Assembly: GCA_964575675.1 (NCBI GenBank)
Contig: CAZNRY010000040.1
Location: 1-24,718, forward strand
From: CAZNRY01 sp964575675
GTDB taxonomy: Bacteria; Eisenbacteria; RBG-16-71-46; CAIMUX01; VGJL01
Direction of reading: 5' to 3'
Length of the DNA: 24,718 nt
In this document: positions 8,016 to 15,182 of the stretch, piece by piece
How positions within the stretch are numbered: the stretch's first letter is position 1
Layout: each line of letters opens with the position of its first letter
The notes under the pieces: model-generated
Database searches by the model: none
Told to the model about the DNA's origin: nothing
The model's input: the letters and a program-made list of their open reading frames with translations, nothing else
Position numbers and translations under genes: made by a program

Positions 8016-11000
8016 ATGATGATGAGGACACAGATGCGAGCAGTCAGGACCCGAAGAACCGCGCGGCGGACGGCATGCCTCCTCCCCGGTCTCGCCCTCC
8101 TACTCCTGGGTGCCGCCCGTCCGGCGGGTGCCCAGTTCATCCCCGTCGTTCCGGAAAGCCTGCGCGGCACGGCGAATGCCGAGCGGAAGGGGTTCCACGA
8201 CGCGGCGAACATACGCACCGTCTTCCAGAACTTCGGAATGGTCGGCGACTACCCCCAGGATCCGCTGGGTGTCGATCTGAGCGTCTTCCACTCCGTCGAG
8301 GTCCCCAAGGGAAGTGGGATGAACTACAGCGACGGGATCACCCCGTTCGTGCTCTCGAAGATCGTCCAGCGCGACGGGACAGAGTCTTACATCATGGAAA
8401 CCGGGTATCGCGAGCGCCAGGGGAGGAGCCCGAGGTACACCCGGGACATGCGATTCGAGCCCCGGCCGGGTTTCATCCAGAAGGACGTCAGGCGTACCCT
8501 CTCGCCTCCGATCAGCACCGACCCCGACACCTGGCCCGATTTCTGGCCCGACAAGGAGAACGATCCCGACGATCCGGGCTGGGTCGGGAAGTGGAACGGC
8601 TACTTTGGCAAGAGGGCCGCCGCCGATCAAGAGAGCTTCACCGTCATGGACGACCAGTACTACGACGCGTGGGATTACCGCCCCGACAGCCGGGACTCCA
8701 CCAGACTGGGGCTGGGCCTCCGCGTCGAGGTCCGCGGGTTCCAGTGGTCGAACCCGCAGGCCGCGAACGTCATCTTCTGGCACTACGACGTCACGAACGA
8801 GAGCACGACAGACTACGACGAGAACGTGGTCTTCGGCCTCTACATGGACTCCGGTGTCGGGGGCTCGGCCGAGTCGTGCGATCGGATCCCCGAGTCGGAC
8901 GACGACAATGCCTACTTCGATCGAACCTTCGATCAGAACGTCATCAACCTCGTCTATACCTGGGACAAGCGCGGGCACGGGCGGAGCCTTACGAGCAACT
9001 GCGGCCAGACCGGCTACCTCGGCTACGCGTATCTCGAGACACCAGGGAAGGCCCTGGACGGCGTCGACAACGACGAGGACGGGATCACGGACGAGGTGCG
9101 CGACGGGGGGGCCGGCGAGCAGATCCGCGGCCAGGATGCAATCCGAGCCTACGCCGAGGCGCACTACAACATGGCGCGCTTTGCGGCCGCCAACGGCCCG
9201 ATCGAGAAGCGCCCCGCCTACCGCGCCGGGGTTTGGTGGACGGGCGACGAGGACATGGACTGGAACGCCGACCTGCACGACACCGGAGCCGACGGCGTTC
9301 TCAACACGGGCGATCCCGATACCGGCGAGGGAGACAGAATACCCACGCTCGGCGAGACGAACTTCGATCGCACCGACCTCCACGAATCCGATCAGATCGG
9401 ACTGACCGGATTCAAGATGAACCGGATCAGGGTGGGGCAGGGAACCTCGGGACCGGTGGACAACATCCTCTTCTTCACCAACGAGGACAACTGGCCCCAG
9501 CGGCTCTTCGAGCAGTTCACGGATCCGAATCCGAATGTCCGATTCGACGCCCCCCTGGTCCTGAACTACAACATCGGTTTTCTGTTCGCCTCCGGGCCGT
9601 TCACGCTGAAGGCCGGCAAGACGGAGCGGTTCAGCCTGGCCCTCGCCTACGGCGGAGACCTCGACGAGCTGCGCCGTACCGTCAGCACCGTCCAACAGAT
9701 CTACAACGCGAACTATCAATTTGCGGTGCCACCGCCTGCGCCGACCGTCACCGCCGAGAGCGGGGACGGGTACGTGCGACTCTCCTGGGACGACCTCGCG
9801 GAGCGCGGGGTCGACCCGGTCACGGGTGAGTTGGACTTCGAGGGGTATCGAATCTATCGCTCCACGGATCCGGAGTTCCGCGATCCCAGGGTGATCACCA
9901 CAGGAACGGGGACCGGCCCGATCGGCAACGGAAAGCCGAGCGCCCAGTTCGACCTGATCGACAACAAGAAGGGGTTCTCGACCCAAACGGTGGAGGGGGT
10001 CGCCTACTACCTCGGTCAGGACACGGGGATCCGCCACGCCTGGACCGATTCGTCGGTCGTCAACGGTCAGGAGTACTTCTACGCGGTCACGGCATACGAC
10101 TATGGCTCCGATTCGCTCAACTTCTACCCGTCGGAGAACTCGATCCCAGTGTCGCGGACGCCGCGCGGGGAGATCAACCTGCCGATCAATGTCGTCGCCG
10201 TGCGCCCCGAGCCGCCGGTTCTTGGATACGTGCCTGCGTCGACCGGAAGCCTCACGCGCCTCTCGGGAAACGGAACCGGGACGGTCGACATCGCCGTCGT
10301 CAACTCGAACGAGGTTCCGGAGGATCACATCTTCAAGATCTCGTTCGTCACGCCAGACCCGGCACGTCTCCGCGCGACCTCCTACGCCCTGACCGACAGC
10401 ACGACGGGACAGATCCTCTTCAAGACCGGCCGAGATCTAGAGGGCGAAGGGATCGGGCCGGTCGCCTCGGGCCTCCTTCCCATCATCAGCACGCTCAACA
10501 GCGTGGTGATCGACAGCGCGCGCACCGGATTCGCGCCGGGAAGCCCGACGGACCTGCGACTGAAGATCTCCTATCTGGGCGTGCTGCCGATGGATCAGTC
10601 CCGGCCCGGCTATCCGGAGGACCTATCGATCATTTTCGATGACGCCGTGGTGGACACGTCGCTGGACATGTTCCTCTACCCGCCCACACCCGCGAAGTTC
10701 AGGGTCGTCGCGCACGGCCTCGATGGGGATCACCAGCTCCGGTTCCGATTCCGGGACCTCGACGGAGACGCCAACCTGAGCAGACCCGATGAGTTCTTCG
10801 ACATCGTGACGTATGCTGCCGGGCAGCCGGACATCCCCAGCGCCACTTGGCGCGCCCAGATCGACACCACGGGAACCTCGGGCGTTCCGCCGGCACGCCT
10901 GCCGGGAACGGGCGACCTCTACGCCCTGGCCCTCCTGCAGCCCTTCGGGGCGGACGATGTTTTCCTCTTCACCAGCCGGGGCGAGCAGATCGACGACGGT

Positions 11001-11327
11001 CTGGCTGCATCGCAGCGGTTCAAGCCGTACGTCGTCCCGAATCCCTACGTCGCCGCGGCGAGCTTCGAGCCGGAGCGGTTCGCCGTCTCCGGTCGAGGGG
11101 AGCGCCGGATCGAATTCAGAGGTCTCCCCCGGCGGTGCACGATCCGGATTTACACCGTCCACGGAGACCTCGTCCAAACCCTGGACCATGACGGATCGGA
11201 CGATGGCTTCGTGCCGTGGGACCTCCGCACGCGCGATAACCTGGACGTCGCGCCGGGGCTCTATGTCTTTCACGTCGATGCGGGGCCTCTGGGCACCAGC
11301 ATCGGCAAGTTCGCGCTCATCAAATGA
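8016..11327 (+). CDS. Large secreted FN3 protein with calcium-type loops and C-terminal FlgD/T9SS-like module
   Basis: A 1103-aa exported protein of unknown function. The reading frame is open back to 7593, but that part is antisense-free shadow of the receptor gene; ATG 8016 has GGAG 8 nt upstream and gives a signal peptide (TACLLPGLALLLLG, cleavage near AGA-Q40). Residues 41-570 form a large unrecognised region beginning PVVPESLRGTANAERKGF. It contains acidic, calcium-binding-like loops such as DGVDNDEDGITDE (348-360). A fibronectin type III domain spans about 571-711 (VRLSWDDL, FEGYRIYRSTDPEF). A further EF-hand-like loop is DLDGDANLSRPDEF (914-927). The tail (about 1000-1103; VVPNPYVAA, then GLYVFHVDAGP and GKFALIK) is FlgD/T9SS-like. 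It begins 11 nt after the receptor stop and overlaps the next gene by 4 nt, so it likely works with both at the outer membrane, perhaps as a surface partner of the receptor. Confidence 0.85.
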   Translation: MMMRTQMRAVRTRRTARRTACLLPGLALLLLGAARPAGAQFIPVVPESLRGTANAERKGFHDAANIRTVFQNFGMVGDYPQDPLGVDLSVFHSVEVPKGSGMNYSDGITPFVLSKIVQRDGTESYIMETGYRERQGRSPRYTRDMRFEPRPGFIQKDVRRTLSPPISTDPDTWPDFWPDKENDPDDPGWVGKWNGYFGKRAAADQESFTVMDDQYYDAWDYRPDSRDSTRLGLGLRVEVRGFQWSNPQAANVIFWHYDVTNESTTDYDENVVFGLYMDSGVGGSAESCDRIPESDDDNAYFDRTFDQNVINLVYTWDKRGHGRSLTSNCGQTGYLGYAYLETPGKALDGVDNDEDGITDEVRDGGAGEQIRGQDAIRAYAEAHYNMARFAAANGPIEKRPAYRAGVWWTGDEDMDWNADLHDTGADGVLNTGDPDTGEGDRIPTLGETNFDRTDLHESDQIGLTGFKMNRIRVGQGTSGPVDNILFFTNEDNWPQRLFEQFTDPNPNVRFDAPLVLNYNIGFLFASGPFTLKAGKTERFSLALAYGGDLDELRRTVSTVQQIYNANYQFAVPPPAPTVTAESGDGYVRLSWDDLAERGVDPVTGELDFEGYRIYRSTDPEFRDPRVITTGTGTGPIGNGKPSAQFDLIDNKKGFSTQTVEGVAYYLGQDTGIRHAWTDSSVVNGQEYFYAVTAYDYGSDSLNFYPSENSIPVSRTPRGEINLPINVVAVRPEPPVLGYVPASTGSLTRLSGNGTGTVDIAVVNSNEVPEDHIFKISFVTPDPARLRATSYALTDSTTGQILFKTGRDLEGEGIGPVASGLLPIISTLNSVVIDSARTGFAPGSPTDLRLKISYLGVLPMDQSRPGYPEDLSIIFDDAVVDTSLDMFLYPPTPAKFRVVAHGLDGDHQLRFRFRDLDGDANLSRPDEFFDIVTYAAGQPDIPSATWRAQIDTTGTSGVPPARLPGTGDLYALALLQPFGADDVFLFTSRGEQIDDGLAASQRFKPYVVPNPYVAAASFEPERFAVSGRGERRIEFRGLPRRCTIRIYTVHGDLVQTLDHDGSDDGFVPWDLRTRDNLDVAPGLYVFHVDAGPLGTSIGKFALIK

Positions 11328-12352
11328 GCAGGGGGATGCGTATGAGGCTCGCCGTCTTATTGCCCGTGCTTGCGCTCCTCCTCTCCCCCGCCGTGGCGAG
11401 CGGACTGAGCAAGACGGGGACCACCGTCGGCCAGTTCCTCCTCATTGAGCCGAGCGCCCGCATCGCCGCGATGGGCAACGTCGGCGTCGCGCTCTGCGAC
11501 GGCATCCAGTCGGTCTACTACAATCCCGCGGCTCTGGGGCGTTTCCACGAACAGACCGTGCAGCTCACGCACAGCGAGTGGTTCGCCGGGATCGATTACG
11601 AGTACGCCGCCATCGCCGTTCCGGTCAGCAACTACGGAAACGTTTTCGGCAGCGTGACCGCGCTCAACTCTGGCGAGATCGACGTCCGCACGGTCGAGAA
11701 GCCGCTAGGCACCGGGGAACGGTACACGGTCTCGGACATCGCGCTGAGTATCGGTTTCGGTCGCGCCTTCAGCGATCGGTTCGCCGCGGGGGCACAGGTC
11801 AACTACGTCGCGGAGACAATTTGGCACACCTCGCTCAAGACATGGACTCTGAACGTCGGGGGCATCTACCGCCTGACCGAACAGGGGCTCCAGCTGGGAT
11901 CGAGCATCACCAACTACGGGGCGAGCGCGGCCTTCGGCGGGCGTGATCTTGCCCTGCAGTACGACAACGACCCGGAGCGGTACGGGGACAACAGCGCGCT
12001 GCCCGGCGAGAAGTACACGGGGGACTTCCCCCTGCCGATCCTCTTCCGCGTCGGGTTGAGCATGCCAAAGCGAGTCAGCCCCACGAGCGAGCTGCTGCTG
12101 GCGGTCAGCGCATTCCACCCGAGCGATAACAACGAGAGCGTGAGCGTGGGCGCCGAATGGGCATGGAAAGAGACGCTCTTCCTGCGGGGGGGGTACCAGA
12201 ATCTGTTCCTTTCCGAGTCCGAGGTCGGCCTGACGCTTGGCCTCGGCATGAAGGGCAAGATCGGCTCGGGAAACTTCGGATTCGATTACGGTTGGGCCGA
12301 TCATGGAAGGCTTGAAGAGGCGCATCGGATGACCTTCGTGGTCGCGCTCTAG
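11324..12352 (+). CDS. PorV/PorQ-family outer-membrane beta-barrel protein
   Basis: A 342-aa predicted outer-membrane barrel. The ATG at 11324 overlaps the preceding stop (ATGA), implying translational coupling; in-frame ATGs at 11336 and 11342 are possible, the latter with AGGGGG 6 nt upstream. A signal peptide (MRLAVLLPVLALLLSPAVA) is followed by KTGTTVGQFLLIEPSARIAAMGNVGVAL and VYYNPAALGRF, the family hallmark of PorV/PorQ (UPF0164) proteins. Later alternating segments (YAAIAVPVSNYGNVFGSVTA, LSIGFGRAFSDRFAAGAQVN) fit FadL-like strands, and the protein ends in MTFVVAL. Some family members act as shuttles in the type IX secretion system. Here, placement directly after a protein with a T9SS-like tail suggests a dedicated partner, though the family is also common without T9SS. 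Confidence 0.88.
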   Translation: MSRGMRMRLAVLLPVLALLLSPAVASGLSKTGTTVGQFLLIEPSARIAAMGNVGVALCDGIQSVYYNPAALGRFHEQTVQLTHSEWFAGIDYEYAAIAVPVSNYGNVFGSVTALNSGEIDVRTVEKPLGTGERYTVSDIALSIGFGRAFSDRFAAGAQVNYVAETIWHTSLKTWTLNVGGIYRLTEQGLQLGSSITNYGASAAFGGRDLALQYDNDPERYGDNSALPGEKYTGDFPLPILFRVGLSMPKRVSPTSELLLAVSAFHPSDNNESVSVGAEWAWKETLFLRGGYQNLFLSESEVGLTLGLGMKGKIGSGNFGFDYGWADHGRLEEAHRMTFVVAL

Positions 12353-12414
12353 GGGCGGCACGGAGCGGGAGTGAATCGAGTGACGACAGTTGGCAACCAG
12401 GCCGGAGGGAAACG

Positions 12415-14019
12415 ATGAAGAACACAACCCGACGGACGGGGGGCTTCTCCCTCGTCGCCGCCGCAATAGCGCTCTTGCTCGTTGGCGTCTCGACCGCGGA
12501 GGCCCTGACGGACGAGGAGCTCCTCGATGAGGTCCAACATCGCGCGTTCAACTTCTTCTGGGAGCAGACGAACGCCTCGAACGGCCTGATCAAGGACCGG
12601 AACGCATCATGGTCGCCGTGCAGCATCGCCTCGCAGGGATTCGGAATCTCGGCGATCTGTGTCGGAATCGACCACGGGTGGGTCACTCGGGAAGTCGGAC
12701 GCGATCGCATCCTCACTGCGCTCAACACATACTGGACGAAACCCCAAGGCTCCGGCGCGAGCGGAACCATCGGATACAAGGGCCTCTACTATCACTTCCT
12801 CGACATGAACACCGGGGTGCGCACGTGGGACTGCGAGGTTTCGACCATCGACTCCGCCCTCCTCTTCGCCGGGGTCCTGGATGCGAAGCAGTACTTCTCG
12901 ACCAGCGATCCTCTCGACATCCAGGTCCGTGCGCTGGCCGATTCGATCTACTACCGCGCCGACTGGAACTTCTTCCGTAACTACCTCACCCCGATCCAGA
13001 TGGGGTGGAAGCCCGGAACCGGCTTCTCGGGGTTCGGTGGATGGATCGGCTACAACGAGGCAATGATCCTCTACATCCTCGCCCTCGGCTCGCCGACCTA
13101 CGGAATCCCCACGAACGGCTGGGCGGGATGGACGAGCGGCTACGATTGGCTGACGTACTACGGCTACACCTATGTGAACTTCCCTCCCCTCTTCGGACAC
13201 CAGTACTCCCATTGCTGGGTCGACTTCCGGTACATCCAGGACGCCTACATGAGGAACAAGGGGATCACCTACTTCGAGAACTCGCGCAGGGCGACCCTCG
13301 CGCAACGGGCCTACTGCATCGCCAACCCCAGCGGCTGGGTCGGATACGGCGAGAACCTGTGGGGGATCACCGCCTCCGACGATCCGGACGGCTACGTCGC
13401 CCACGGCGCTCCCCCACCGCAGAGTGAGAATGGCACGATCACCCCGACGGCTGCGGCGAGCTCGCTCCCATTCACGCCCACCGAATCGATCGACTGCATG
13501 CAGAACATGTACAACACCTATGGCGCCTCCCTCTGGTCCACCTACGGCTTCAAGGACGCGTTCAACCTGACCCGCGGGTGGTGGGGCCCGGAATACATCG
13601 GGATCGACCAAGGTCCGATCGTCGTAATGATCGAGAACTACCGCACCGGAGCCGTCTGGAACCGCTTCATGTCGAACCCGGACGTCCAAGTGGGGCTGCA
13701 GCGCGCCGGCTTCACGGTGGCGGCGGATGTGGCCCAGCTGGCATTCCCGGTGCGAATGGGCCTCCAGCTGTTCCAGAACGCCCCGAATCCTTTCGAGACG
13801 GCGACGACCATCCGGTTCCTGCTCGACGATCCCGGGTACGTCCTGCTGACCGTGACCGACGCTTCCGGAAGAGAGGTCGCGCGTCTCGTGGACGAAACCC
13901 GGGAGGCGGGAATCCAAACTGCAACATTGGCGGCCTCGAATCTGGCAAGTGGCGTGTACTACTACAACCTACAACACAACGGACAGACCGTGCGCAGACC
14001 CTGCGTGCTGGTCAAATGA
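12415..14019 (+). CDS. Secreted glucoamylase-like family (PF10091, GH144-type) glycoside hydrolase with FlgD/T9SS-like tail
   Basis: A 534-aa secreted enzyme and the paralogue of the lipoprotein at 214-1719. ATG 12415 has GGAGGG 5-6 nt upstream and starts a Sec signal peptide ending near AEA (residue 30). The catalytic domain covers about 32-435. Matching blocks are LYYHFLD (124-130), STIDSALLFAG (143-153), YNEAMILYILALGSPTYG (213-230), FPPLFGHQYSHCWVDFRY (256-273), YFENSRRA (286-293) and YIGIDQGPIVVMIENYRT (394-411). Residues 452-534 (LFQNAPNPFETATTIRF, then LASGVYYYNLQ and CVLVK) form a sorting-type module absent from the paralogue. This suggests surface or extracellular action, cutting polymer before import. 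It lies 62 nt after the PorV-like gene and likely ends the operon. Characterised GH144 relatives cleave beta-1,2-glucan; the substrate here is inferred. Confidence 0.92.
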   Translation: MKNTTRRTGGFSLVAAAIALLLVGVSTAEALTDEELLDEVQHRAFNFFWEQTNASNGLIKDRNASWSPCSIASQGFGISAICVGIDHGWVTREVGRDRILTALNTYWTKPQGSGASGTIGYKGLYYHFLDMNTGVRTWDCEVSTIDSALLFAGVLDAKQYFSTSDPLDIQVRALADSIYYRADWNFFRNYLTPIQMGWKPGTGFSGFGGWIGYNEAMILYILALGSPTYGIPTNGWAGWTSGYDWLTYYGYTYVNFPPLFGHQYSHCWVDFRYIQDAYMRNKGITYFENSRRATLAQRAYCIANPSGWVGYGENLWGITASDDPDGYVAHGAPPPQSENGTITPTAAASSLPFTPTESIDCMQNMYNTYGASLWSTYGFKDAFNLTRGWWGPEYIGIDQGPIVVMIENYRTGAVWNRFMSNPDVQVGLQRAGFTVAADVAQLAFPVRMGLQLFQNAPNPFETATTIRFLLDDPGYVLLTVTDASGREVARLVDETREAGIQTATLAASNLASGVYYYNLQHNGQTVRRPCVLVK

Positions 14020-14255
14020 GAGGAGGTGGTGCCATCAAAGCTCGGAACGCGCTCAGTTCATGGAATGCGCCGGTCGCACAGAATCGGTCGACCGGGGCCG
14101 GCGCTCAAGCCATGGACGCCAAGAGCCGATCTCTGAGCATGGACAGGCTACTGTCGAATGGTCTTACGGAGCCGTTAGAGCCACGGAGTGGCATGTCTCA
14201 TTCGGTTGCGCAACTGTACGACACAGGCAATCCTGCCTGAGGAGGAAACGTGACT
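14020..14255. other. Intergenic gap with no supported gene
   Basis: This 236-bp gap separates the secreted enzyme from the small secreted protein. It contains the palindrome CGGTCGACCG near 14086 and the ribosome site GGAGGA (14241-14246) of the next gene. I found no convincing promoter hexamers, T-tract terminator or RNA gene. One short coupled reading frame was considered and rejected. Confidence 0.5.
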
Positions 14256-15077
14256 ATGCGACTCATCAAGCTCGCAATCTTCATCGCGACGATCGCGGTG
14301 GCGTTCTCGAGCGTTGCGTCGGCGACACCGGCGGTCAACAGCGCGGTGCTCACCACGCGCATCTGGAACGACTGTCCAAACTCGATTCTCATGACGGACA
14401 ACAACTACCCGACCTGGATCTTCATCGACGATGCAGTGCTCGCGGAGGATTGCTACGGCTACGCAAACCTCCACACCTGGCGCTTCTCGACCGACGGCTT
14501 GATCCCCGTCGATTTCGCGAACGGTGATGCGTTCCGCTTCGGCGCGGACTTCACCCTCAGCGGAACGGGCGAGGGCGAGGGCGGTCTGCAGATCGCGCCT
14601 TGGTGGAGCCTCTGCTGCGACGGGAAGTTCATGATTCGCTCGAAGGACTCCTGGGTGGGCGACCCGAACAAGGGCGAGATCGCCGTGTTCGGCGGCCGGC
14701 TGCCTTTCTTCAGCTTCACGGGCACCTTCGGCGTCGAGTACACGAAGGGCACCACGATCCACGTGGAGATGATCTACCTTCCGAACGGCCTGACGGCGCT
14801 GAGCCCGGCGACGGTCGAGTACAAGCTGATCGTGGAGGGAACGCCCTACACGAGCGGTCCTCTCCCCTTCGATCAGGGTAACCCGGCCGAGGGTCATGGT
14901 GAGTGGGGCATGCTGACCCCGGCCCAGGTAGGCGGGTTCTTCCAGCCGTACCTTGGCGGGGGCGATGCCAGGCAGCTCCGTGCGACCTGGGGCCACATCG
15001 AGTTCGAGGATCTGTCGGTACCCCCGGTGGCGACCGAGCCAACCACATGGGGCAGGATCAAGGCAGTCTACCGCTAG
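14256..15077 (+). CDS. Secreted protein of unknown function, probable beta-sandwich, ending in TTWGRIKAVYR
   Basis: A 273-aa exported protein that I do not recognise. ATG 14256 lies 9 nt after GGAGGA; the GTG at 14250 is too close to that site. A signal peptide (IKLAIFIATIAVAFSSVASA) is cleaved near residue 23. The mature part is rich in aromatic and glycine residues with alternating beta-type segments: FRFGADFTLSG, GLQIAPWW, GKFMIRSKDSW, TTIHVEMIYLPNG and WGHIEFEDLSV. This would suit a concanavalin/jelly-roll-like fold, possibly glycan-binding, but that is a structural guess. Cysteines occur at NDC, EDC and LCC, allowing disulphides. The protein ends PTTWGRIKAVYR, a compact basic-aromatic tail after a short Pro/Thr linker that looks like a sorting or anchoring tag. 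Neighbours suggest a link to the glycan locus, but the 236-bp gap allows separate expression. Confidence 0.8.
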   Translation: MRLIKLAIFIATIAVAFSSVASATPAVNSAVLTTRIWNDCPNSILMTDNNYPTWIFIDDAVLAEDCYGYANLHTWRFSTDGLIPVDFANGDAFRFGADFTLSGTGEGEGGLQIAPWWSLCCDGKFMIRSKDSWVGDPNKGEIAVFGGRLPFFSFTGTFGVEYTKGTTIHVEMIYLPNGLTALSPATVEYKLIVEGTPYTSGPLPFDQGNPAEGHGEWGMLTPAQVGGFFQPYLGGGDARQLRATWGHIEFEDLSVPPVATEPTTWGRIKAVYR

Positions 15078-15110
15078 ATCTCGATCTCTTGAGCTTCTAG
15101 GATACGAAGA

Positions 15111-15146
15111 CGTCGCGGCCTTCTCCTGTCGGAGGGGGCCGCGACG
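15111..15146 (+). terminator. Strong stem-loop between the secreted protein and the ABC ATPase
   Basis: CGTCGCGGCC (15111-15120) pairs perfectly with GGCCGCGACG (15137-15146). The inner bases 15121-15126 and 15131-15136 continue the stem with two G-T wobbles, giving about 16 bp around a TGTC loop. It lies 34 bp after the stop codon, as a terminator would. No T-run follows, so it may be a T-less terminator, a 3' stabiliser or an attenuator ahead of the ATPase gene. Confidence 0.6.
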
Positions 15147-15182
15147 CATTACAATGGGCGCGGTTCGGTAAGGAGGCTCTCG

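Noticed and set aside
6529..8031. 500-codon minus-strand open frame inside the TonB receptor gene
   Set aside because: Antisense shadow of a conserved receptor; Arg/Val/Glu-rich product without recognisable features.
8100..10328. 742-codon minus-strand open frame inside the FN3 protein gene
   Set aside because: Low-complexity composition, no signal sequence or domain, fully covered by a well-supported sense gene.
12607..13917. Minus-strand open frame across the second GH144-type gene
   Set aside because: Antisense shadow; the sense strand has the signal peptide, catalytic blocks and ribosome site.
14016..14240. 74-codon frame whose ATG overlaps the stop of the secreted enzyme (ATGA)
   Set aside because: Coupled position is tempting, but codon choice (AGA, CTA, TTA, AGT) differs from its neighbours, and the product shows no domain or signal peptide.
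15150..15155. TACAAT as a -10 box for the ATPase gene
   Set aside because: The 17-nt upstream position (TGTCGG) does not resemble a -35, and it adjoins the hairpin stem.
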